From the NCBI GenBank assembly GCA_028277405.1, contig JANQGH010000069.1, positions 62,001-126,000 on the forward strand: DNA of 64,000 bases. The letters run 5' to 3'. The notes under the pieces are model-generated. The model saw only the letters and a program-made list of their open reading frames with translations, was not told the origin of the DNA and did not search any database. Below, in pieces: positions 54,154 to 60,706 of this stretch (the first letter of the stretch is position 1; every line of letters starts with the position of its first letter). The DNA is from Alphaproteobacteria bacterium (GTDB taxonomy: Bacteria > Pseudomonadota > Alphaproteobacteria > DSM-16000 > Inquilinaceae). The position numbers were made by a program, and so were the translations under genes.

Positions 54154-54982
54154 CTCGCGGTTGGCCTGCGATTTCTGAGCCGCTAAGCTCCGCGCCCGCG
54201 CGTGGCTGGAGCGGCATGGGTTGCGGTTGGCCTGCGATTTCTGAACCGCTAAGCTTACCCCGCCGATGCTCAAGGCGGCGATCCTGTTGCGGTTGGCCTG
54301 CGATTTCTGAACCGCTAAGCTCCGGAGTATCGCCGTGTGCGTGCCGAGGCCGTTGCGGTTGGCCTGCGATTTCTGAACCGCTAAGCTGCGCGCGCTTCGC
54401 GATGCCGCCTACGCCAAGTTGCGGTTGGCCTGCGATTTCTGAACCGCTAAGCTTTTTCCGTCGCGCCACCAGTTGTCGTCGCGGTTGCGGTTGGCCTGCG
54501 ATTTCTGAACCGCTAAGCTTCTGCGGCGGGCAGACATGACCGCCGCCCCCGTTGCGGTTGGCCTGCGATTTCTGAACCGCTAAGCTTTACCCAGCGCCGT
54601 CTTGATCGGGTGTTGGGTTGCGGTTGGCCTGCGATTTCTGAACCGCTAAGCTCGCGTGCCGCAATAGGCGTCTGCCCGTGTTGTTGCGGTTGGCCTGCGA
54701 TTTCTGAACCGCTAAGCTCAAGCCGACGATCTGGCAGAAGGTGGAACCGTTGCGGTTGGCCTGCGATTTCCGAACCGCTAAGCTACCGCGCCCGCGCGTG
54801 GCTGGAGCTGCATGGTTGCGGTTGGCCTGCGATTTCTGAACCGCTAAGCTGCGCGGGCCGACGAACTCGAGGCTGGTGCAGTTGCGGTTGGCCTGCGATT
54901 TCTGAACCGCTAAGCTTCCTTGAAACCGTACATCTGCTGGATGCCTGTTGCGGTTGGCCTGCGATTTCTGAACCGCTAAGCT
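54154..54982 (+). CRISPR. Type II-C CRISPR array: 13 repeats, 12 spacers
   Basis: Repeat unit 36 bp, beginning GTTGCGGTTGGCC and ending CCGCTAAGCT, at 54154, 54220, 54286, 54352, 54418, 54484, 54551, 54617, 54683, 54749, 54815, 54881 and 54947. Spacers are 30 bp except one of 31 (54520-54550). The first repeat is degenerate (three changes) and the tenth has one. The plus-strand orientation is set by the tracrRNA anti-repeat, which pairs with the GTTGCGG half. Each repeat contains TTGGCC, 17 bases, TAAGCT, a possible built-in promoter. Spacers 1 and 10 are nearly identical. The array converges on cas2. Confidence 0.98.
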
Positions 54983-55054
54983 GGATGCTTCGATAAGCTT
55001 TTGAAACAACAAGAGAAATCGGCGCATCCGGTTGGCGGTTTCTTTTGGACAAAG

Positions 55055-55438
55055 TTAGAACATCGCCAGCTGGTCCGGGTTCTTGCGCGGTTTGCGGCGG
55101 CGCTGGCTGGAGAAACGCACAATGTTCTCATATTGCCGGTCTGTGAAGGTGAGCACATGGATGTCGCCCTTCTCGGGCAGGTTCCGTTCGATCTTCCTGA
55201 GATGGGTTTCGTAGCTGTCCTTGCCGTTGCAAAAGCGAGCATAAACGGAAAACTGGCTCATCTCAAAACCCTGGTCGAGCAGGAACTCGCGGAACTTGGT
55301 GGCTTCGCGCGACTGCTTCTTGGTGCCGACCGGAAGGTCGAACATGACGAAGATCCACATCAGTCGATACCCGCTGAGATACCCGGTTTCGGTGGTAGTT
55401 TTGGCGGCAGTTTTGGCGGCGGCCTGGGCCACGGTCAC
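55055..55438 (-). CDS. cas2: CRISPR-associated endoribonuclease/adaptation protein Cas2
   Basis: 127 residues from a GTG that overlaps the cas1 stop (GTGA); an internal ATG at 55360 gives the standard core (MWIFVMFDLPVGTKKQSRE). The catalytic-site aspartate of the ferredoxin fold is in FDLP. The block FSVYARFCNGKDSYETHLRKIERNLPEKGDIHVL is typical of type II Cas2. With Cas1 it forms the spacer-integration complex. The roughly 26-residue N-terminal extension (alanine/threonine-rich) is unusual and may be untranslated if the internal start is used. Confidence 0.93.
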   Translation of the reverse strand: MTVAQAAAKTAAKTTTETGYLSGYRLMWIFVMFDLPVGTKKQSREATKFREFLLDQGFEMSQFSVYARFCNGKDSYETHLRKIERNLPEKGDIHVLTFTDRQYENIVRFSSQRRRKPRKNPDQLAMF

Positions 55439-56367
55439 GGCACCTCCCCTTCGTCACCGACGAGCGCGGCCCAATCGATCGGCGAAGGCGGCTCGAACAG
55501 CGCGAGACGGGGACGGCCATCCTCGAAGCTTTGCGCCAGCGACTGCGCCAAACGCTGCGCCGCCACTGAAACCGGAGAAGCCTCGCCGTCAAACCTCAGG
55601 TCGAAGGCGATCAGCCGGGCAAACCGGCGCTTCACCTCGGGCTCCAGCGTCTCAATGCCCTGCCCGCCCATCGCCGCGACCAGCCCGTCGACGAGCGGCC
55701 GGAACGGCTCAACCAAATCATCAGCCAGCGCGAAGGCGTTGCCGCGATTGGCGTGGTGGATGCCGATGGTCGGATGCAGACCTGCGGCCACCACCGCCCG
55801 GGCGACGGTCGACCGCATCACCGTATAGCCGTAGTTGAGCAGCGCGTTGGCGCCTTCGCGGTGCCGATCGCGGCGGAAGTCCTCGCCCATCAGCAAGGGC
55901 CAATAGCGCCGCGCCGCCTGGGCTTCAAGGTTCTCCGGGTCGCCGGAGCGAACCCGGCGGGCCATGTGCTGGAACGCGACGGCGCCCGACGCGCCACGGG
56001 CCAGCAGAAGCGACCCCTGCATGGCGATCTTGGCCTGGACGACCCGGCGCCAAAGCTGTTTGGCCAGAGGCTTCGACGCGGACCATTGGGCCTGCATCCG
56101 GCTGCCCTGGGCGTGGTGGCCCTCAAGCGGCTGGGTCACCGCGATCGGGCTGTGGTTGGCGGCGCAGAACACGATCGGCGCGCCGCGCTTGGCCAGGGCC
56201 GTCACCAAATTACCGGTCCAGGTGACGCCGTAGGCGTGCACGATGACGGCGTGGATATCGTCCAGGGCAACACGACCGACCTCTTCCCGGTCCCGCTTGA
56301 CCAGCAGGAAACCGCGATGGGTCGACAGATGGCTGCCATCGCTGGCGATGTCGACGATGCGATCCAT
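55435..56367 (-). CDS. cas1: CRISPR-associated integrase Cas1
   Basis: 310 residues. N-terminal beta domain (DIASDGSHLSTHRGFLLVKRDRE), then the catalytic alpha domain with Glu in PENLEAQAARRYWPLLMG, His in GLHPTIGIHHANRGN and Asp/Glu in FALADDLVEPFRPLVD. The sequence is of the type II class. It captures and integrates new spacers together with Cas2. It is 29 bases downstream of cas9 and overlaps cas2, forming one operon. Confidence 0.96.
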   Translation of the reverse strand: MDRIVDIASDGSHLSTHRGFLLVKRDREEVGRVALDDIHAVIVHAYGVTWTGNLVTALAKRGAPIVFCAANHSPIAVTQPLEGHHAQGSRMQAQWSASKPLAKQLWRRVVQAKIAMQGSLLLARGASGAVAFQHMARRVRSGDPENLEAQAARRYWPLLMGEDFRRDRHREGANALLNYGYTVMRSTVARAVVAAGLHPTIGIHHANRGNAFALADDLVEPFRPLVDGLVAAMGGQGIETLEPEVKRRFARLIAFDLRFDGEASPVSVAAQRLAQSLAQSFEDGRPRLALFEPPSPIDWAALVGDEGEVP

Positions 56368-56395
56368 GATCCCGCCCCGACTTCCGCCACGGCCG

Positions 56396-59300
56396 CTATT
56401 CGCGCGGCCCGGGATCGAAGACCCGGCCCAGCGGATCGATGCGCACCTGCCGTGCTTTCAGCTTCTTCAGGCCGCTTGCGGATGAGTTTATGTACTTGAA
56501 CGGGTCGACGTCGTTCGGGGCCGTGTCTCGGGCCTTCAACTGTCCGCCCTCATTGTCCGCTGCCAGCTGGATCGTCCGGTTCGTCGAGAACTTCACCACC
56601 CGCACGATGATCGCATCACCGTCGCGCTCGATCGCGAGCATGTCGTTCTGGCGCAGGCTCAGCATCTTCTTGGCGGCCGGATGGGGCCGGCGGTCGGGCT
56701 GGTCGCGCTGATGGGCGTCGAACATGGACACCACGTCCGAGACCCATTTGCCGTCCGGCAGGCGCCAAACGTCGTACCGCGCGTTGGCATCACCCTTGTA
56801 GGCCTTGTAGGCGCGGCCCGCGCGGTCGCGGATTGGGATGACGTTCAGCGGCTCGCGCACGCGCAGCCGGCGGATGCCGCCAAACACCTTGTCGGTCTTG
56901 GCGAAGTTGGCCAGCGCCTGTTCAAATGCCTTGCCGGTCAGGCCAGAGGCGGCGCGGCGCAGCGCGGTGCGGAGCGCCCTGTCGGGTATGCGCGCCGGGT
57001 CGTCCAGATCGGCCGGCTTGAGGCTGAGCAAGGGCACGCGGTGCACGACGATGGGCGTCTTGCCGTCCGCCGCCATCTTGCCGGTCAGGCCATAGGCGGT
57101 GTCGTTGTGCAGCCGGCCGGAGGTGACGTCACGGTCGCGACGCGGCCGCCCCTTGCGGCCGTGATCGGGCTTGTGGCTGACCGTGATGGCGAGCAGTTTG
57201 TCTTGCAGTTCGTCGCGAAAGCCGTCCCACGGTTCTGGAAGGTCCTCGAACAAGCGGTCCAGATCCTTGTCCTCCGCCCGGCCGGCAGCCCGCGCGATGC
57301 GCTGCAGCAGGCTGCGTGTCGTCGCGGCAACGACGAAGGCGTCGATCGCGTGATGCCGATGGTCCAGCCGGTTCTTCGGCGCGTTGCTGTGCTGGTTCTC
57401 GACGATGTTGTGATCGGGCAGCAGGCTGTTCAGGCCCCACAACCGGCGCAGCATCGCTGTCATCCGGCCGGGAATGACATAGACGCTGCCCTTGCCGCCA
57501 TCCTCATAGAGGCACGACAGGTACCGGCTGGCCAGGCGCGACAGGTATTGCGTATCGGTCAATTGCCGCGCGATGAAGTCTCCGTTGCTCTCGAGCTGCT
57601 CGATGGCGTCGGGCTGAAAGCGCCATTGCTTGGATTTGTGCAGACGGCCGGCCTGGTCGGCGATCATCGGCCAACGGGCCGTTTCTCCCCAAACCTCCCA
57701 TGGCGTCCGATTGCCCTTCTCGCGGTTGCAGTGCCGGTGGGCCACGACCTTGTTGCCCGGGCTGTCATCCAGCGTGCGCGAGTATGGCAGGATGTGGTCG
57801 ATATCGGCCTCGCCGCTGAACAGCATGGCCATGCCGATCGGCGCGCCGCAATAGGGACAGCGGCGGTCAACCGGATTGTCCGGGTTCAGCTCCTCCCACA
57901 GGCGCAGCAGCATGCGGTTGGCGCCGGTGTTGGGAAAGCCTTCTTCGCGCAGTTTGTCGGAGCGCCGTTCGGCGGCGCGGGTGGTGTCGCGGATGCGCTT
58001 GTTGTGCGCCTCCTTCTGCTGGTCGTTCAGCTTCAGGTCGCGGGCCAGTTCGACCACGATCTGGTCCGGCCGGCCATGCCTGGCGATGATGGCGTTGACC
58101 AGCTTTTGAAGCTGGCGCAGGCCGATATGAACGGTCGGGTTGGTGATCTTGCCCCAGCGCTTTTCCGGCAGGTCCCCCGGCTTCTGGCTGCCGGGCGGGA
58201 TCTCGCGGTCGAGGATTTCGCCGTAATAGGGCAGCCGATCCAGGAACTCGCCGGTGCGGAGATCGGAATGGTGCCAGCCGGCGCGTTCCACGGCGATGGT
58301 GTAAGTCACGACCTCCTGGTCGTTCTTCAACTCCTCCAGAATCCGCGTGCTCGCCGTCTGGCCCAGGCGGCCATAGCCTTCCGGCAACTGCGCCTTGGCA
58401 ACCTCGTCCGCCTGCGCGTCGTCCAGGCCGCACTCCTCCGTGAGGAAGGCGTGCAGAACCGCCGGGTCCTCCTCGTTCAGCAGGCGTTCGACGATGGCCC
58501 ATTGCCGGTCCCGATCGAACGTGCCCCAGCGCGGGCCGAAACGCTTCTTGTCGCTCATGGCCGCATAGACCTCGTCGCCGGCGAGATCCTTGCGGCTGTC
58601 GCTCGCCTTGTTGAAGCTCTGCCCCGGCTCCAGCTTCAGCAGCTTGGCCAGCGAGGTGAAGGCGACCTTTCGCTTGCCCCTCAGCCTCAAGACCAGCTTG
58701 TCGCGCTGATCGACGCTCAGCGGTACGCTGGCCTCGCCCGGCGTCGTGATTTCAAGCTGGTTGACCTCTTCATACAGCCGCCGCTCCTGAAACAGCGGAT
58801 GGGCCTTGGGCAGGCGCTCCTCGTCGGTGACGAAGGTGCAGACGCCGACCTCCGGCGCCTTCAACGGGCGCTGGAAGAACAGCACGCGGTGCAGCGCGTC
58901 CCGCGCCGCCTCGGTCAGCAGGTCCGGGTGATGGCGGGCCTGGGCCTGCCAGATCGCCTCGAACTCAGCCTCGACATGGTGCCGTTGCGGATAGAAGTCA
59001 TAGGCCTGGCTTTCGCCGCCCATACGCACGCGCTTGACCTCCCGCCCCGCCAGGAACGCACCCAGCGTGCGCGCGCCGGCCGCCCGCATGGCCTCGTCCA
59101 AGGCCTTGGCGCCGCCGGCGATCTTGCCATCTTCGCCGTCCTTGCGCCCCCGCTCCGCCTTGCGGTTGGACTTGAAGCCCCGTCGCTGGTTCAGATGAAA
59201 CAAAGCCCGGCCAACTTCGAACGGCTCCAGCCGCTCATCCAACGCCCGGGCTCGCAAGGTGTATGGATCGCTCTCGGCGACCAGCCGGGCCTCGTCGGCA

Positions 59301-59545
59301 TCCGCCGGCATCAGCCCATGATCGACCAGCGCCCGCAGAAAAGCCGACCGCCGCCCGAGATACCGATCCCGCCGCCGCCGCGCGCCCCTCGCCAGCCGGC
59401 GGTCGACCGCCAACGAAGCGCCAGACTTCGGATCGCGGCCGTCAGAGTAGATCCTGACACCGGTGTCGACGATCCGCTTGTCATCCGCGATCAGGCACCA
59501 ACCGATGCTGTTGGTCCCGACATCCAATCCCAGTTTCTGAACCAT
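56396..59545 (-). CDS. cas9: CRISPR-associated endonuclease Cas9, subtype II-C
   Basis: 1049 residues from ATG 59545, in the small II-C size class; a TTG four codons upstream is less likely. RuvC-I has D8 (KLGLDVGTNSIGW). The arginine-rich bridge helix is RRLARGARRRRDRYLGRR. RuvC-II has E499 (IVVELARDLK). HNH has D583/H584 (ADIDHILPYSR) and N607 (HCNREKG), and RuvC-III has H732/D735 (HHAIDAFVVA). A CPYCG zinc-like pair precedes HNH. All catalytic residues are present, so it should be an active dual-RNA-guided nuclease. It heads the cas9-cas1-cas2 operon. No csn2 or cas4 is present, which fixes subtype II-C. Confidence 0.97.
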   Translation of the reverse strand: MVQKLGLDVGTNSIGWCLIADDKRIVDTGVRIYSDGRDPKSGASLAVDRRLARGARRRRDRYLGRRSAFLRALVDHGLMPADADEARLVAESDPYTLRARALDERLEPFEVGRALFHLNQRRGFKSNRKAERGRKDGEDGKIAGGAKALDEAMRAAGARTLGAFLAGREVKRVRMGGESQAYDFYPQRHHVEAEFEAIWQAQARHHPDLLTEAARDALHRVLFFQRPLKAPEVGVCTFVTDEERLPKAHPLFQERRLYEEVNQLEITTPGEASVPLSVDQRDKLVLRLRGKRKVAFTSLAKLLKLEPGQSFNKASDSRKDLAGDEVYAAMSDKKRFGPRWGTFDRDRQWAIVERLLNEEDPAVLHAFLTEECGLDDAQADEVAKAQLPEGYGRLGQTASTRILEELKNDQEVVTYTIAVERAGWHHSDLRTGEFLDRLPYYGEILDREIPPGSQKPGDLPEKRWGKITNPTVHIGLRQLQKLVNAIIARHGRPDQIVVELARDLKLNDQQKEAHNKRIRDTTRAAERRSDKLREEGFPNTGANRMLLRLWEELNPDNPVDRRCPYCGAPIGMAMLFSGEADIDHILPYSRTLDDSPGNKVVAHRHCNREKGNRTPWEVWGETARWPMIADQAGRLHKSKQWRFQPDAIEQLESNGDFIARQLTDTQYLSRLASRYLSCLYEDGGKGSVYVIPGRMTAMLRRLWGLNSLLPDHNIVENQHSNAPKNRLDHRHHAIDAFVVAATTRSLLQRIARAAGRAEDKDLDRLFEDLPEPWDGFRDELQDKLLAITVSHKPDHGRKGRPRRDRDVTSGRLHNDTAYGLTGKMAADGKTPIVVHRVPLLSLKPADLDDPARIPDRALRTALRRAASGLTGKAFEQALANFAKTDKVFGGIRRLRVREPLNVIPIRDRAGRAYKAYKGDANARYDVWRLPDGKWVSDVVSMFDAHQRDQPDRRPHPAAKKMLSLRQNDMLAIERDGDAIIVRVVKFSTNRTIQLAADNEGGQLKARDTAPNDVDPFKYINSSASGLKKLKARQVRIDPLGRVFDPGPRE

Positions 59546-59580
59546 GCGATCTACCAAATGGAATGTACGGAGTTAACATG

Positions 59581-59609
59581 ATTGTAGATAGCAGTCGAAT
59601 CGGGTACAA
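59581..59609 (-). promoter_or_regulatory. Candidate cas9 promoter
   Basis: On the minus strand, TTGTAC (59609-59604), 17 bases and TACAAT (59586-59581) give a good -10 with a weak -35, and would start transcription near 59574, leaving a 29-base leader before ATG 59545. Upstream, 59620-59672 contains an inverted pair CGTCGGCTG / CAGCCGACG that could be a further control site. Confidence 0.5.
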
Positions 59610-59754
59610 GCAAATGTCGGCTACCGTCGGCTGCGCGATGTGGCTTCCAACCCGCACAGCACAGCCGACGACGCGACTCATCCAAGGGGAGCAGTAGCAC
59701 GATGGGCGGGTGGATTCCAAGCCACTCGCCCACAACATCACATTAGATGGCGAT

Positions 59755-59859
59755 CTTGCGATCTGCCAAATGGATGTAGTTGCGGTTTGCCCGCGATTTC
59801 TCAGTTGCGTCCAACTATCGCTGCGAATTTGCTGAATCGATAGTTGGACGCAGTTTTTT
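59755..59859 (+). ncRNA. Candidate crRNA-like RNA with homology to the cas9 5' region
   Basis: Three parts in order. First, a spacer-like segment ending at 59778: its bases from 59757 (TGCGATCTGCCAAATGGA, then TGTA) match 59545-59567 (TGCGATCTACCAAATGGA, A, TGTA) with one mismatch and one extra base. Second, 59779-59801 matches the first 23 bases of the CRISPR repeat at 21 positions. Third, from 59806 there is an intrinsic terminator. The product would look like a mature II-C crRNA, pair with the tracrRNA anti-repeat, and guide Cas9 to the cas9 start. The 5' end is uncertain; TTAGAT at 59743 is a weak -10. Confidence 0.55.
59806..59859 (+). terminator. Intrinsic terminator of the crRNA-like unit
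   Basis: A perfect 15-bp stem, arms TGCGTCCAACTATCG (59806-59820) and CGATAGTTGGACGCA (59838-59852), with a 17-base loop, then G and six T (59854-59859). It is a strong plus-strand terminator with no protein gene before it on that strand, which itself implies an upstream plus-strand transcript. Confidence 0.88.
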
Positions 59860-59990
59860 CACGACGCCGAAGTATCAAGAAGCGTGGATTGCGAGCTATG
59901 GCATCGAATCTTCTCGCATGTCTCGGTGCGCCAAAAACCTTCAAACGCTGTTAGGCGCGGCACTACGAGCGGCAGGCTGGCTCAATCCGT

Positions 59991-60018
59991 TTGAAGTTAA
60001 TGCCCATGGTGCTATGAT
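59991..60018 (+). promoter_or_regulatory. tracrRNA promoter
   Basis: TTGAAG (59991-59996), 16 bases, TATGAT (60013-60018). The -10 matches consensus at five of six positions. The predicted start is at about 60024-60026, exactly where the anti-repeat begins. Confidence 0.75.
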
Positions 60019-60024
60019 GGATTT

Positions 60025-60104
60025 GCAGAAATCGCAGGCTGGCTGTTAACAAGCAGTTTAGCTGCACCAAATAAGGGCGGCGCTCCGGCGCCGCCTCTCT
60101 TTTT
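60025..60104 (+). ncRNA. tracrRNA (about 80 nt)
   Basis: The anti-repeat at 60026-60050 starts CAGAAATCGCAGGC, 14 exact complements of CRISPR-repeat positions 11-24. It continues TGGCTGTTAAC, which pairs with positions 1-10 through G-U wobbles and one bulged U. Next comes a small nexus-type hairpin GCAG-TTTAG-CTGC (60053-60065), a linker, and the terminator stem GGCGGCGC / GCGCCGCC (60076-60095, loop TCCG), then TCTCTTTTTG. It is required for crRNA maturation and Cas9 binding. It runs divergently from cas9. Confidence 0.88.
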
Positions 60105-60155
60105 GTGTATCCAGGCTACGGTCTCGACGGCGGTCGGCGCACCGCCGACCGGACT

Positions 60156-60200
60156 CAAAGCGACAGGCAAACAAGCGCGGCGAACGCGCTCCGTCCGAAT
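60156..60200 (+). repeat. Right copy of the direct repeat flanking the CRISPR-Cas locus
   Basis: Identical over 45 bases to 53970-54014 and in the same orientation. Here it is not part of a complete gene: on the minus strand the position of the start codon reads ATA, and the frame does not continue into the histidine-rich protein. It lies about 50 bases after the tracrRNA terminator. Confidence 0.9.
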
Positions 60201-60387
60201 ATGCTCGCCAACTCTATCGGTCTTGCTTGCCCACTCCTCTCGGGGTGGCTCCCGCTTGTCGAAGGTCAGCAATCAGGAGTGAAGACGGGCGCTGAATGGG
60301 CCGCTCCTGTCAAAGCGGACCACCATCACGCAATCGAACGGGGATGGCGCTGCCGCCATTGCCGTGGCAGCTCGCCCCCACGGCCGC

Positions 60388-60705
60388 CTACGATCCGACG
60401 TAGTCCGCCACCTCCAGCTCTTGCAGGAGGCACGCCCACTGCGCGCCATGCATGTCCCGATCGTGTCGTGAACCCTGGATCGTCGGGCGCGGCATGGAGA
60501 ATTTCAGAACACTGAGATCCGCAACCTCGAAGCGCTTTATTTCCTCAGCCTTCACGGCGAGCAGTTTTGCAACCAGGTCAGTCGGCACGTTATTGACGAT
60601 GTGTTCGTAGCGGGAGGCCGTTCCGCAGAAGATATCTATCGTAAGCCAGAAGGGGCCGGCATTCTTAGAGCGAACCTTTTCGGCTATATCGGCGAGAGCA
60701 GTCAT
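60388..60705 (-). CDS. DUF4387 protein, partner of the AtuA-like protein
   Basis: 105 residues from ATG 60705, one base after the AtuA-like stop. The sequence DIAEKVRSKNAGPFWLTIDIFCGTASRYEHI and DLSVLKFSMPRPTIQGSRHDRDMHGAQWA is the DUF4387 pattern. In many bacteria this small domain is encoded next to, or fused to, AtuA-like proteins, so the two likely form a complex. Biochemical role unknown. Confidence 0.82.
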   Translation of the reverse strand: MTALADIAEKVRSKNAGPFWLTIDIFCGTASRYEHIVNNVPTDLVAKLLAVKAEEIKRFEVADLSVLKFSMPRPTIQGSRHDRDMHGAQWACLLQELEVADYVGS

Positions 60706-60706
60706 T

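Noticed and set aside
53699-54178. Open frame of 159 codons on the plus strand reaching into the first CRISPR repeat
   Set aside because: Antisense to the histidine-rich exported protein, without a ribosome-binding site, and it ends in the repeat by chance.
54190-54946. Self-targeting spacers matching other genes in this window
   Set aside because: Reading the spacers against the genes here gave no convincing match, but this was not an exhaustive search and says nothing about the rest of the genome.
54216-55052. Repetitive protein-like frames across the CRISPR array on both strands
   Set aside because: The 66-bp period (36-bp repeat plus 30-bp spacer) is divisible by three, so open frames with a 22-residue repeat appear automatically. 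They are not genes.
56681-59581. A 966-codon open frame antisense to cas9
   Set aside because: A GC-rich mirror of the cas9 codon pattern; no family motifs. Long antisense frames of the same kind occur opposite the RND, FMO and GH65 genes.
59690-59805. A tracrRNA on the minus strand using the complement of the half repeat at 59779-59801 as anti-repeat
   Set aside because: Pairing would be good and hairpins follow, but there is no minus-strand terminator with a T-run and no promoter. The plus-strand gene at 60025-60104 has promoter, anti-repeat, nexus and terminator in the right order, and the plus-strand reading of this segment ends in a strong terminator.
59780-60049. An 89-codon plus-strand open frame between the crRNA-like unit and the tracrRNA
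   Set aside because: It begins inside the half repeat, runs through the terminator stem and into the tracrRNA anti-repeat, has no ribosome-binding site and resembles no family.
60012-60272. A minus-strand frame related to the region around 53787-54062
   Set aside because: The similarity comes only from the 45-bp flanking repeat, in a frame different from that of the histidine-rich protein.
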